Of a stretch of 64,000 bases of DNA, positions 40,617-49,057 are shown piece by piece. Origin of the DNA: Candidatus Pantoea gossypiicola (GTDB lineage: Bacteria; Pseudomonadota; Gammaproteobacteria; Enterobacterales; Enterobacteriaceae); assembly GCF_008632075.1 (NCBI RefSeq), contig NZ_VWVM01000020.1, positions 1-64,000 on the forward strand, written 5' to 3'. The notes beneath the pieces are model-generated. The model worked only from the letters and a program-made list of their open reading frames with translations, ran no database searches and was not told the DNA's origin. Each line of letters starts with the position of its first letter. The stretch's first letter is position 1. The position numbers and the translations under genes are program-made.

Positions 40617-40792
40617 AGAGAACCCAGGCAGAGGAGGAAAGCGTCCCGACGCCTGGATAAAAACGCCGGGAGCGTTTTTAAACAACGCAAAGCGTTGGCC
40701 CGTTTACGGACGCACCTCAGGGATGAGGTGCGTAATGGTGCGGGACGACCGTCATGGATGACAGTCGTCTTTCCGATCTGACAGGGTTCCCT
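40617..40792. repeat. Palindromic GGA-hairpin repeat, copy B
   Basis: The 176-bp element has terminal inverted repeats AGAGAACCC / GGGTTCCCT and shares GGCAGAGGAGGAAAGCGTCC and CTTTCCGATCTGAC with copy A at 184. The longer core holds three hairpins with GGA in the loop: AAAAACGC/GCGTTTTT around CGGGA, GCACCTCA/TGAGGTGC around GGGA, and GTCA/TGAC around TGGA (extended past one mismatch by CGAC/GTCG). AACGC/GCGTT is a further hairpin without GGA. It fills most of the htpX-yebQ gap. CsrA titration by its RNA is inference. Confidence 0.8.
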
Positions 40793-40857
40793 GTGCAGGC
40801 TCGACCATACAGCGAATCGGGTCACATTCTGTCAGGAGTTCGCCTTTTTCACAGCTA

Positions 40858-42228
40858 TCAGGCGCGGGTCTGCGTCATGCGTGACACGCTCACCAGCGCC
40901 GCCACGGCGGCAAAGCTGCCCGCCAGCAGCAGCGAAACGTGCGTACCACGTTCATCAAACAGATTAAACATCAGCGCGACCAGCGCGGCTCCCATACTCT
41001 GGCCCAGCAGACGCGCAGTACCCAGCATGCCGCTGGCACCACCGCTGCGGTTACGCGGAGCAGAGGTGACAATCGTGTGGTTGTTGGGTGACTGGAACAG
41101 TCCGAAACCGGCACCGCACAGCATCATGCGCCAGATTATATCGCCATCATCCGGGTTTACCGGCAGCCAGGCGAGCAGGAACAGCCCCAGCGCGAACATC
41201 GCCAGTCCGATTCCCCCCAACAGCCCGGCATGTACCCGTTCAATCAGGCGGCCGGCAATCGGCGCAAATACCATCGTTGCCAGCGGCCAGGGCGTCAGCA
41301 ACAGACCGGTTGCCACCTCATTACGCTGCAGGACGTTCTGCAGAAAGAAGGGCAGAGAAACCATCGCCAGCATCTGAGCGCAGAACGAACAGACCGATGT
41401 CCCCATCGACAGGCTGAAAATCGGGATACGCAGCAGATCAACCGGCAGCAGCGGTACCGCCATGTTGAGCTGACGACGAATAAAGAACCAGCCAATGACC
41501 AGCAGCGCAACGACCTCGGAGAGCACCAGCAGATGATTTTGTCCCTGGGCAAAACCGCTCAGAGCGGAGATGATCAGGCCGAAGAACAGGGCGTTCATGA
41601 TCGCGCTGGGCACATCGAATTTTTGTGATGTGGCTTTCTGCGGGTTATCAGGCAGCGTTCGCAACGCCAGCCAGAGCGAAATGGCACCCAGCGGGACATT
41701 AATCAGAAACAGCCATTTCCAGCTGGCGACCGAGAGTATTGCTGCCGCTACCGTCGGACCAGCCGCAGTTGACACCGCCACCACCAGCGAGTTGATCGCC
41801 ATGCCGCGTCCCAGATAACGCTGTGGATAGATAATGCGTATCAGCGCGGTATTTACACTCATCAGCGCCGCGCCGCCTAACCCCTGCAGCACACGGGCAA
41901 AGGTCAGCATGGTTAGCGTGGTCGAAAAGGCGCAGAACAAGGATGTCGCAATAAACAGTGCCAGGCCCGCCTGATAGACGCGGCGATAACCCAGCATGTC
42001 GCCAAGAAACGAAAGTGACAGCAGCGAGACGATAATCGCAATCTGATAGGCATTTACAATCCAGATGGACTGCGCCGGGCTGGCATTCAGTTCACGCGAT
42101 ATGGTCGGTAACGCGACATTGGCAATTGCGCCGTCTAATACCGCCATGGTCAGTCCCAGCGCAATGGTGACGATAGCCATATAGCGCTGACGCGTGGGTA
42201 ATCCATCCTGAGGAGGAGAGAGTGTCAT
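40858..42228 (-). CDS. yebQ: MFS drug transporter, DHA2 family (YebQ-like)
   Basis: A 456-residue exporter with about fourteen hydrophobic segments. Motif C-type and DHA2 signatures are visible: LDGAIANVALPTISRELNAS in TM1 and GYRRVYQAGLALF after the first loop, ARVLQGLGGAALMSVNTALI in TM4. E. coli YebQ is 457 residues and lies at the same place between htpX and kdgR, which supports the name. Substrate unknown. Confidence 0.88.
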   Translation of the reverse strand: MTLSPPQDGLPTRQRYMAIVTIALGLTMAVLDGAIANVALPTISRELNASPAQSIWIVNAYQIAIIVSLLSLSFLGDMLGYRRVYQAGLALFIATSLFCAFSTTLTMLTFARVLQGLGGAALMSVNTALIRIIYPQRYLGRGMAINSLVVAVSTAAGPTVAAAILSVASWKWLFLINVPLGAISLWLALRTLPDNPQKATSQKFDVPSAIMNALFFGLIISALSGFAQGQNHLLVLSEVVALLVIGWFFIRRQLNMAVPLLPVDLLRIPIFSLSMGTSVCSFCAQMLAMVSLPFFLQNVLQRNEVATGLLLTPWPLATMVFAPIAGRLIERVHAGLLGGIGLAMFALGLFLLAWLPVNPDDGDIIWRMMLCGAGFGLFQSPNNHTIVTSAPRNRSGGASGMLGTARLLGQSMGAALVALMFNLFDERGTHVSLLLAGSFAAVAALVSVSRMTQTRA

Positions 42229-42415
42229 AAGTTAATTACTAAAGAGGGTGAATATCAACATGCTAATGAAATCAGCGCTGAAAAGCAGCGCCAGACCGGA
42301 TAAAAAACTGTCTTAAAATATGATCCAATGGTTAAAACATTGCTGCCGTCCTGTGCATCACTCTATACTGACAGTCCGTTCCATTTTTTTTGAAACAGGT
42401 TTAACAAGGTGCGCA

Positions 42416-43207
42416 ATGTCCTCTGCTGAAAATGATAAACAGCCCGATTCCGTCTCTTCGGTTCTTAAAGTATTCGGCATTCTGCAGGCGCTGGGTGAAG
42501 AGCGCGATCACGGTATAACCGAGCTTGCGCAGCGCGTGATGATGTCAAAAAGTACCGTCTACCGTTTCCTGCAAACCATGAAATCGCTGGGCTATGTGAC
42601 ACAGGAAGGTGAGAGCGAGAAGTACTCACTGACGCTGAAGCTGTTTGAACTGGGTGCTAAGGCGCTGCAAAACGTCGATTTGATCCGCAGTGCGGATGTG
42701 CAGATGCGTGAGCTGTCGCGTCTGACCAAAGAGACGATTCACCTGGGGGCGCTGGAAGAGGACAGCATTGTCTACATCCATAAAATCGACTCGCTTTACA
42801 ACCTGCGCATGTATTCGCGAATTGGCCGTCGCAACCCGCTGCATACCACCGCGATTGGTAAAGTCCTGCTCGCCTGGCGCGATCGTAGCGATGTTGAGGA
42901 GATTCTGCGGGATGTGGAGTTCAAACGCAGCACGGCCAATACGCTGCTGAGCGCGCAGGCACTGATTACGACGCTGGATCAGGTCAGAGCACAGGGTTAT
43001 GGCGAAGATAATGAAGAGCAGGAAGAGGGATTACGCTGCCTTGCTGTGCCGGTGTTCGATCGCTTTGGCGTAGTGATTGCGGGACTCAGTATCTCATTTC
43101 CCACCATTCGTTTTTCGGAAGATGCACGCCAGGATTATGTGGCGATGCTGCATCGGGCGGCGCGTACGCTCTCAGCCGAAATGGGCTATCACGACTACCC
43201 ATTCTGA
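42416..43207 (+). CDS. kdgR: IclR-family repressor KdgR
   Basis: KdgR represses pectin/hexuronate catabolism genes and is released by 2-keto-3-deoxygluconate. The 263 residues equal E. coli KdgR: N-terminal winged HTH (ITELAQRVMMSKSTVYRFLQ, residues ~30-50) and an IclR effector domain (about 85-263) ending MGYHDYPF. ATG 42416, with AAGGTG upstream, is chosen over an unconserved extension. A KdgR-like box lies before eda in this window. Confidence 0.96.
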   Translation: MSSAENDKQPDSVSSVLKVFGILQALGEERDHGITELAQRVMMSKSTVYRFLQTMKSLGYVTQEGESEKYSLTLKLFELGAKALQNVDLIRSADVQMRELSRLTKETIHLGALEEDSIVYIHKIDSLYNLRMYSRIGRRNPLHTTAIGKVLLAWRDRSDVEEILRDVEFKRSTANTLLSAQALITTLDQVRAQGYGEDNEEQEEGLRCLAVPVFDRFGVVIAGLSISFPTIRFSEDARQDYVAMLHRAARTLSAEMGYHDYPF

Positions 43208-43212
43208 ACAAC

Positions 43213-43233
43213 GCGGGCCATCCGGCCCGCTTT
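43213..43233. terminator. kdgR/yobH convergent terminator
   Basis: GCGGGCC/GGCCCGC with loop ATCC and a short TTTA tail between the convergent stops. Confidence 0.7.
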
Positions 43234-43237
43234 ATCA

Positions 43238-43474
43238 CTAGTTATCGATCACTTCTCCGCTTTTCTTCAGCAACGGACACTCCGTCACGCCCACCACGCC
43301 ACTGTCGGTATGCAGATACTGCGCGCTGATGACGCCGCGAGCGGTAAGATAGCTACACTGCAGGCCAAGTCCGGCGGCATTTTTAGTGCTGCCGGTTAAC
43401 ACGCCATAGCCGGTAAGCAGCATTGCCAGCCAGATCACCGCCAGCAAGCCTATTGTGCGAATAAACAGTTTCAT
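43238..43474 (-). CDS. yobH: YobH family small exported protein
   Basis: The 78-residue protein has an N-terminal hydrophobic segment (FIRTIGLLAVIWLAMLLTGYG) and the conserved GLQCSYLTARG and YLHTDSGVVGVTECPLLKKS with two cysteines, as in E. coli YobH. CAAGGAGG precedes the ATG. Function unknown. mgrB, expected next to it in E. coli, was not found between yobH and yebO. Confidence 0.9.
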   Translation of the reverse strand: MKLFIRTIGLLAVIWLAMLLTGYGVLTGSTKNAAGLGLQCSYLTARGVISAQYLHTDSGVVGVTECPLLKKSGEVIDN

Positions 43475-43686
43475 TGTGCCTCCTTGTGAAAGATAACTCA
43501 GCGCGCCACCTGGTGCTGCCGGTTATGATGATATCAGCATGCCTTGCTTTTCTGGCGGGATCGATCAGAGATAACTGAAACGGCAAATTCTGCATTGCTG
43601 TATCTCCCATTATCTTTTGCGATAGCTACAGGTAGAATAGGTGGTTGCCATGTTCTGGCGTTTACACTGAGTTTTACGAGGCAGTT

Positions 43687-43959
43687 ATGAATGAGTTAGC
43701 CGCAAATTCTGGCCCCCTGGTCAGCTATGGCCTGCTGGTCATTATTTTGATTGTGGCGTTTATCGCCTGGTTCTTTGTTAACCGGGCCAGCGTGCGCGCG
43801 GGTGAGCAAATCCGTTTACTGGAATCCTTACTGGAAGAGCAGAAGAAACAGAATCAGCTGCTGCGCCGTCTGATTGAGATGCAGCCTGGGGCAGAAAGTA
43901 AGAAAACCGAAGACGATCGGGAGAAGCGCGACTTTATCCGGTTAATCCCGGAACGTTAA
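43687..43959 (+). CDS. yebO: YebO family small membrane protein
   Basis: A 90-residue protein with one N-terminal membrane helix (about residues 12-34, ending FIAWFFVNRAS) and a coiled-coil-like stretch EQIRLLESLLEEQKKQNQLL, then a charged tail ending LIPER. It matches E. coli YebO. ATG 43687 has GAGG upstream. Function unknown. Confidence 0.9.
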   Translation: MNELAANSGPLVSYGLLVIILIVAFIAWFFVNRASVRAGEQIRLLESLLEEQKKQNQLLRRLIEMQPGAESKKTEDDREKRDFIRLIPER

Positions 43960-43977
43960 TCACAGCAGAGAGACGGA

Positions 43978-44982
43978 ATGGCCTGGAAAAATCCGTGGTA
44001 TGACAGCAGCAAAGCGCATCACACGCCAGAGGGATTCCGTAATCCTGAACCGGAACAGCGCAGGCCGGGTGATCTGAAACGCTGGCGCAGGGAGCGTAAA
44101 GCACAGGCGCTGCCGGCACCACCCCAGCAGGGTTATGCGGCGTTTACCAGGCAATGGTGGCAGCCCGCGGATATCAGCGGCAGTGACGATCGTATCTGGT
44201 GGCTCGGACATGCTGCCGTACTGTTACGGCTGAATGAACACTATATCCTGATCGATCCGGCACTCGGCTCACGCGCCTCGCCGCTGGCGTTTGCGGGACC
44301 ACAGCGTAAAACACCCGCGCCCATCAGCATCGCTGATCTGCCGCGGCTTGATATCGTGCTGATTTCACACAACCATTACGATCATCTGGATAAACCGACG
44401 GTGAAAGCGATTATCCGGCGTTTTCCGCAGGCGACCTTTATTGTGCCGCTGGGACTGGCGAAGTGGTGCAGGGCGCAGGGCGTGAAACAGGTGCACCAGC
44501 TCGACTGGTGGCAGCAGGTAACGCTCGGTGATCTCTGTTTTGATGCGGTGCCAGCCCGTCACTGGAGTATGCGAACGCCACGCGATCGCAACCGTTCACT
44601 CTGGTGCGGCTGGGTCGTGCGCTCTTCCTCCCTGCGTTTCTGGTTTTCGGGCGACAGTGGCTATAGCGATAGCCTGCTAGAGATTCCGGCCCGGCTTGGC
44701 CCGTTCAGCGTGGCTGCGTTGCCGATTGGCGCGTATGCACCCAAATGGTTCATGGCAAGCCAGCATATGGATCCCGATCAGGCGGTGGCGTTATGGCAGG
44801 CCGCAGGCAGGCCATTGACGCTGCCTGTTCACTGGGGCGTGTTTGAACTGGCCGATGAGTCGCTGGATGCGCCACCACAGGAACTGGCGAATGCGCTAGC
44901 GCGGGCAGATGAACATAATGGCCGCTTCGCTCCCTGGCGAATAGGCGAAGGTCGCAGTCTGAATAATTGCACCCAGGAATAA
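43978..44982 (+). CDS. Metallo-beta-lactamase-fold hydrolase (NAPE-PLD-like)
   Basis: A 334-residue soluble protein. The zinc motif ISHNHYDHLDKPTV (HxHxDH), ARHWSMRTPRDRN, the metal-bridging Asp in FSGDSGYSD, and the late LPVHWG give the ligand set of the NAPE-PLD/UlaG branch of MBL-fold hydrolases. Such proteins act on phosphodiesters or lactones; the substrate here is unknown. It begins 18 bases after yebO and may be co-transcribed. It is not between yebO and yobF in E. coli. Confidence 0.85.
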   Translation: MAWKNPWYDSSKAHHTPEGFRNPEPEQRRPGDLKRWRRERKAQALPAPPQQGYAAFTRQWWQPADISGSDDRIWWLGHAAVLLRLNEHYILIDPALGSRASPLAFAGPQRKTPAPISIADLPRLDIVLISHNHYDHLDKPTVKAIIRRFPQATFIVPLGLAKWCRAQGVKQVHQLDWWQQVTLGDLCFDAVPARHWSMRTPRDRNRSLWCGWVVRSSSLRFWFSGDSGYSDSLLEIPARLGPFSVAALPIGAYAPKWFMASQHMDPDQAVALWQAAGRPLTLPVHWGVFELADESLDAPPQELANALARADEHNGRFAPWRIGEGRSLNNCTQE

Positions 44983-44990
44983 TCCTAAAG

Positions 44991-45022
44991 CTCCCGGTAT
45001 AATTAAAAGCCGGGGGGTTTTT
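44991..45022 (+). terminator. Terminator after the MBL-fold gene
   Basis: CCCGG/CCGGG stem with a 12-base loop and a TTTTT tail, starting 8 bases after the stop. Confidence 0.7.
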
Positions 45023-45475
45023 ATCAGACATCAATTTTTCAAATCGAAAGTTAAATTCTTAATAAGTAAAACCCGCATCGTTGCTTTTATTTGGAGCAAG
45101 GCTAATGGCTGGCTCCTGCTTTTGGTGCACAAAAAGCGTTATTTGTACGAAATAAAAGGCGCTGTACAGGATTGACGTCAGATTTAGGATATCTTCAACC
45201 GTTACCGCTTCGCTTATTCATTTCGCCATTGCCATATTTGTGAAATATTAATTTCTTATGGTATCCATCGGATTGAACCTGGCAACATAGTCGGACGAGG
45301 GCGCTGACCGCGCGCTTACTTTATTCTCAGGCACAGTTGTAAACCCCACTGAACAGGCAATGTGAGCCTTCTGGCAAATATGTGCGCAGGCGCGCCAGTG
45401 CTTTAAAAATGGCTTGCCATTATTTTGGGGATATGTGATAACAATTCGTGGGTTAAACGAGGTACAGTTCTGTTT

Positions 45476-45608
45476 ATGCATGGCATCTTCAGTAAAGAAG
45501 TACGAGTAAAGACGTTGACGTTGAATACCGCTTCCTTGCCGAACCTTAATTAGTGCCTCATGCAGTAATGTCTCTGGTTTTTCTGTAGACAGCTTTCGGG
45601 CTAAATAA
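45476..45608 (+). pseudogene. yobF: yobF (DUF2527) remnant with two frame breaks
   Basis: Three frames carry successive pieces of YobF: MHGIFSKEV (from ATG 45476), SKDVDVEYRFLAEP (45505-45546) and ISASCSNVSGFSVDSFRAK ending at TAA 45608. Against the E. coli protein (as I recall it) each junction needs one inserted base. The nucleotide sequence is otherwise well conserved, and the end sits 21 bases before cspC as expected. Either the gene is broken or two sequencing deletions occurred. YobF is a heat-shock-related small protein in E. coli. The interval 45023-45475 holds the cspC/yobF promoter region and no other gene I can support. Confidence 0.75.
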
Positions 45609-45629
45609 ACATCTAAAGGAATTTGCAAA

Positions 45630-45839
45630 ATGGCAAAGATTAAAGGTCAGGTTAAGTGGTTCAACGAGTCTAAAGGTTTTGGTTTTATCACTCCTGCTGA
45701 CGGCAGCAAAGATGTGTTCGTACACTTCTCTGCTATTCAGGGCAACGGTTTTAAAACCCTGGCTGAAGGCCAGAGCGTTGAGTTCGAAATTCAGGACGGC
45801 CAGAAAGGCCCGGCAGCTGTTAACGTCACTGCTATCTGA
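45630..45839 (+). CDS. cspC: Cold-shock-family RNA chaperone CspC
   Basis: A 69-residue OB-fold nucleic-acid-binding protein, constitutively made, that affects stability of rpoS and stress mRNAs. RNP1 (KGFGFI) and RNP2 (VFVHF) are intact. [14 protein letters not shown] and the end PAAVNVTAI mark CspC rather than CspE. AAAGGA precedes the ATG. Confidence 0.97.
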   Translation: MAKIKGQVKWFNESKGFGFITPADGSKDVFVHFSAIQGNGFKTLAEGQSVEFEIQDGQKGPAAVNVTAI

Positions 45840-45881
45840 TTCGACTCCGCCTCGGTGCATTGCATCCTGACACGGAATCTT

Positions 45882-45909
45882 AAAGCCCTGGCTCTACAGC
45901 CGGGGCTTT
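45882..45909 (+). terminator. cspC terminator
   Basis: AAAGCCC...GGGCTTT stem, extended by GGCT/AGCC, 42 bases after the cspC stop. Confidence 0.8.
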
Positions 45910-45976
45910 CTTTATGCTTCCGATGCGGAAACGTTAAGGTTACACTGCGCCGCGTTATCTGATGCCGGAGCACATG

Positions 45977-46786
45977 ATGTCCCTGATTTGCCCTCTTTGT
46001 CACTCTCCATTGACCCTCACCAACCGCAGCTGGTGCTGCGAAAACCGCCATCAGTTCGATCAGGCGAAAGAAGGGTATGTCAATCTGCTGCCCGTTCAGC
46101 ATAAACGGTCACGTGAACCGGGTGACAGTGCAGAGATGATGCAGGCAAGACGGGAATTTCTTGAGGCAGGCTATTATCAGCCGTTGCGTGAGCAGGTGGT
46201 CAGCCTGCTTGCGCCGGTGCTGAATCAGTCAGAGTGCAAAATCCTGGATATCGGCTGTGGTGAAGGGTACTACACTGCTGCACTGGCAGAGGCGGCTGAC
46301 AGAGATGCTCAGATTTATGGCCTGGATGTTGCCAGAATGGCCATCCGGCTGGCGGCTAAGCGCTATCCTGCCGTGCGCTTCTGTGTTGCCTCCAGTCAGC
46401 GCTTACCCTTTGCTGATCGCTCACTGGATGCGATTGTACGCATCTACGCACCCTGCAACGAAGCGGAGCTGGCCCGCGTGCTGAAGCCGGGTGGCCTGGT
46501 GCTGACGGTCACCCCAGGTCCGCACCATCTGCAGCAGTTTAAGGCACTGATTTACCGCGAAGTCCAGCTGCATGTGCCGGAACAGAAAGATTACCCCGGC
46601 TTCCGGCAGGTAGCTCAGCATGCCCTGCGTTACCCGATGGCATTAACCGGTACAGCGGCGACGACACTGCTGCAGATGACGCCATTTGCCTGGCGGGCGC
46701 GTGAAGACGTCTGGCAAACGCTACAGCAGAGTGAGCAGTTCAGCTGCGATGCTGATTTTACCCTGACGATGTGGCAGCGCGACTAG
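45977..46786 (+). CDS. rlmA: 23S rRNA m1G745 methyltransferase
   Basis: RlmA methylates G745 of 23S rRNA. The N-terminal zinc site [10 protein letters not shown]...CCENRH is at residues 5-24, the SAM loop [12 protein letters not shown] near 90, and [10 protein letters not shown] follows. The 269 residues equal the E. coli protein. I prefer ATG 45977, 7 bases from GGAG; two in-frame ATGs just upstream are possible. Its stop overlaps that of the convergent yobD. Confidence 0.93.
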   Translation: MSLICPLCHSPLTLTNRSWCCENRHQFDQAKEGYVNLLPVQHKRSREPGDSAEMMQARREFLEAGYYQPLREQVVSLLAPVLNQSECKILDIGCGEGYYTAALAEAADRDAQIYGLDVARMAIRLAAKRYPAVRFCVASSQRLPFADRSLDAIVRIYAPCNEAELARVLKPGGLVLTVTPGPHHLQQFKALIYREVQLHVPEQKDYPGFRQVAQHALRYPMALTGTAATTLLQMTPFAWRAREDVWQTLQQSEQFSCDADFTLTMWQRD

Positions 46787-47241
46787 CGCGCGTCGACCAG
46801 CGTATTGTAGATGCGCTCCAGGTCGTCGAGCTGCTGCACGGCAATCAGCAACCGGCGTTGTTCCAGCTGGATGACCAGAATGCCATCCTCAGAAAGATTC
46901 ATGCCCTGAATCCGCCGGTAATCGATCCAGACACCGGCGTAAAACAATCCCGCATTCTTCATCAGCAGCGTGGGTTTGCGCAGCCAGAAGAGCCAGAACG
47001 CCAGAAAACTCAGCACCATCAGCAGTGAGGTGGTGAGCTGTGGGCCATGATGACTGACATTGTTCCAGAGCAAAATCAGCAGCAGGCCGATGAAAATCAG
47101 ACTGTCGAGTTTATGCTGCCGGCGGAGTGTTACCCGTAAGCGGGTCGGCCCGTGCCGCCGTGGCAGAATCGCCTCATGGTAAACGGCAAATCCCATCAGG
47201 GCGGCGATACAACACGCAATCAACGCGTCAGTTAAAGACAT
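46783..47241 (-). CDS. yobD: YobD, DUF986 inner-membrane protein
   Basis: A 152-residue protein, as in E. coli, with three membrane segments and a conserved C-terminal [20 protein letters not shown]. It is downstream of manZ in the same direction but separated by a strong terminator. Function unknown. mntP, which lies between yobD and rlmA in E. coli, is absent here: the stop codons of rlmA and yobD share CTAG. Confidence 0.9.
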   Translation of the reverse strand: MSLTDALIACCIAALMGFAVYHEAILPRRHGPTRLRVTLRRQHKLDSLIFIGLLLILLWNNVSHHGPQLTTSLLMVLSFLAFWLFWLRKPTLLMKNAGLFYAGVWIDYRRIQGMNLSEDGILVIQLEQRRLLIAVQQLDDLERIYNTLVDAR

Positions 47242-47295
47242 CACTTCTACCTCAAACAGGGTGAGCTCAGCCGGTTGTGGCTCAGCTCACCACGC

Positions 47296-47323
47296 TTAAA
47301 AGCCGGGAGCAGAAGCTCCCGGC
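47296..47323 (-). terminator. manXYZ terminator
   Basis: A perfect 9-bp stem GCCGGGAGC/GCTCCCGGC around a 4-base loop, with a TTTTA tail on the minus strand, just after manZ. Confidence 0.85.
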
Positions 47324-47332
47324 AGGATGACA

Positions 47333-48178
47333 TTACAGACCGAGCAGGCCGATCCAGTAACCAAAGATACCGATAGCAAAGAAGCCGACGATAATCCATA
47401 GCGCATTCACTTTGCGGCGTAACAGCCACATACAGCCAAAGGTCAGCAGCAGCGGCACAATGCCTGGCATCAGCTGATCGAGGATCGACTGTACCGTAGT
47501 GACGGTAGTTTTGCCGGTGGAGTCAGTAATGCGCGACACCACCAGCGGGATGTTGACGTGCGTCCACTTGTTGACCAGCGCCCCCATGACAAACAGCCCC
47601 AGAATCGAGGCGCCCTCCGTGAGCTTCTGCAGAAAACCGCCGCCCATGTCGCTGACGATGTCGATCCCTTTGCGATAGCCATACGCCACGCCGTAGTAGC
47701 GGGTCAGCAGGCGAGCCAGGTTAAACAGCACAAAGAACAGCAGCGGACCCAGCAGACTGCCGCTCATGGCGATACCGGCACCCAGTGCGGCAAACACAGG
47801 ACGTACCGTACCCCAGAAAATCGGGTCGCCAACCCCGGCCAGCGGTCCCATCAGCCCGACTTTCAGGCCGTTAATCGCACCGTCGTCGATAGGTGCGCCG
47901 TTGGCACGCTGCTCTTCCATTGCCATGGTGACGCCCAGTACCGGCGCGGCGACATAAGGATGGGTATTGAAAAACTCCAGATGACGTTTTATCGCCTGCC
48001 TGCGCTCATCGTTATTCTCAGGATAGAGACGGCGGATGACCGGCACCATTGAGAAGCAGAAGCCCAGCGCCTGCATACGCTCAAAGTTCCATGAACCCTG
48101 GAAAAGGTTAGAGCGCAGAAAGACGGCGCGGACATCACCGGGGGTCAGTTTCTTTTCAACTTTTGTCATATCAACCAT
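47333..48178 (-). CDS. manZ: Mannose PTS permease IID component
   Basis: Membrane subunit of the mannose/glucose/glucosamine phosphotransferase system. The 281 residues show FLRSNLFQGSWNFERMQALG, GLMGPLAGVGDPIFWGTVRP and GGGFLQKLTEGASILGLFVM, typical of IID. It forms the permease with ManY; phosphate comes from ManX. Third gene of manXYZ. Confidence 0.97.
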   Translation of the reverse strand: MVDMTKVEKKLTPGDVRAVFLRSNLFQGSWNFERMQALGFCFSMVPVIRRLYPENNDERRQAIKRHLEFFNTHPYVAAPVLGVTMAMEEQRANGAPIDDGAINGLKVGLMGPLAGVGDPIFWGTVRPVFAALGAGIAMSGSLLGPLLFFVLFNLARLLTRYYGVAYGYRKGIDIVSDMGGGFLQKLTEGASILGLFVMGALVNKWTHVNIPLVVSRITDSTGKTTVTTVQSILDQLMPGIVPLLLTFGCMWLLRRKVNALWIIVGFFAIGIFGYWIGLLGL

Positions 48179-48193
48179 GTGATCACCTGTTCC

Positions 48194-48997
48194 TTAATCG
48201 AGTTCGTTATCAAGATCGTTTGCGGTTGCAGCACCTGTAGGTGCTCCCGCCACACGGTTGTATTTCGGGCTGAGCTGAATGTAGAGCACCGCCATAACCA
48301 CGCCAATTACGCCCAGCGCCACCAGGTTGAAGTTGGTGAAGGCTGCGGTAACAAAGCCGAGGTAGAAGAACGGCATCAGATAGCCGGCGCGCATCATATT
48401 GATGACCATCGCGTAACCAACCACCACAATCATGCCGCCGGCGATATTCAGGCCGTTGGTGACCACTTCAGGAATGGAACTCAGTAGCGCATGAACGGCA
48501 CTGGTACCGACCGAAATCGCCACAATCAGCGCCGGGATGGCGATACGCATCGCCTGTAATAGCAGGGCAGAGACATGGATCCAGGAGATGGCCGTAAGGT
48601 TGCCTTTCTCGGCGGCTTTATCAGCCGCGTGCTGGAAGGCCACGGTCAGTGTACGCACGATAATGGTCAGTACCTGTCCGGCAGCGGCCAGCGGAATCGC
48701 CAGCGCGATACCGGCACCCACACTCTGACCCCCAGCGATGACCAGGATAGTCGAGATGATTGAGGCGAGGGCAGCATCAGGGGCAACTGCTGCACCGATG
48801 TTCATCCAGCCCAGCGCAATCATCTCCAGCGTACCGCCGATGATAATGCCGGTTTTCATATCACCCAGTACGATACCAATCAGCGTACAGGCCACCAGTG
48901 GACGGTGAAACTGGAATTCATCCAGAATCGACCCCATACCGGCAATACAGGCGACAATAAAAATCAAAATAATTTGTAGCGAGGTTATTTCCATCAT
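48194..48997 (-). CDS. manY: Mannose PTS permease IIC component
   Basis: The 267-residue sugar-channel subunit of the mannose PTS, with multiple membrane helices. IGIVLGDMKTGIIIGGTLEM and the AVAPDAALASIISTILVI stretch are IIC signatures. Lies between manX and manZ with short gaps (60 and 15 bases). Confidence 0.97.
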   Translation of the reverse strand: MMEITSLQIILIFIVACIAGMGSILDEFQFHRPLVACTLIGIVLGDMKTGIIIGGTLEMIALGWMNIGAAVAPDAALASIISTILVIAGGQSVGAGIALAIPLAAAGQVLTIIVRTLTVAFQHAADKAAEKGNLTAISWIHVSALLLQAMRIAIPALIVAISVGTSAVHALLSSIPEVVTNGLNIAGGMIVVVGYAMVINMMRAGYLMPFFYLGFVTAAFTNFNLVALGVIGVVMAVLYIQLSPKYNRVAGAPTGAATANDLDNELD

Positions 48998-49057
48998 ACT
49001 TCTTGTCCTCAGCAGGATAATCAGGAGCCCGGAAACGCAGGCGCAGAAGTGCTTCTG

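Noticed and set aside
45248-45628. 126-codon minus-strand frame opposite the yobF remnant and cspC leader
   Set aside because: It is antisense to conserved leader sequence and has no ribosome-binding site or family.
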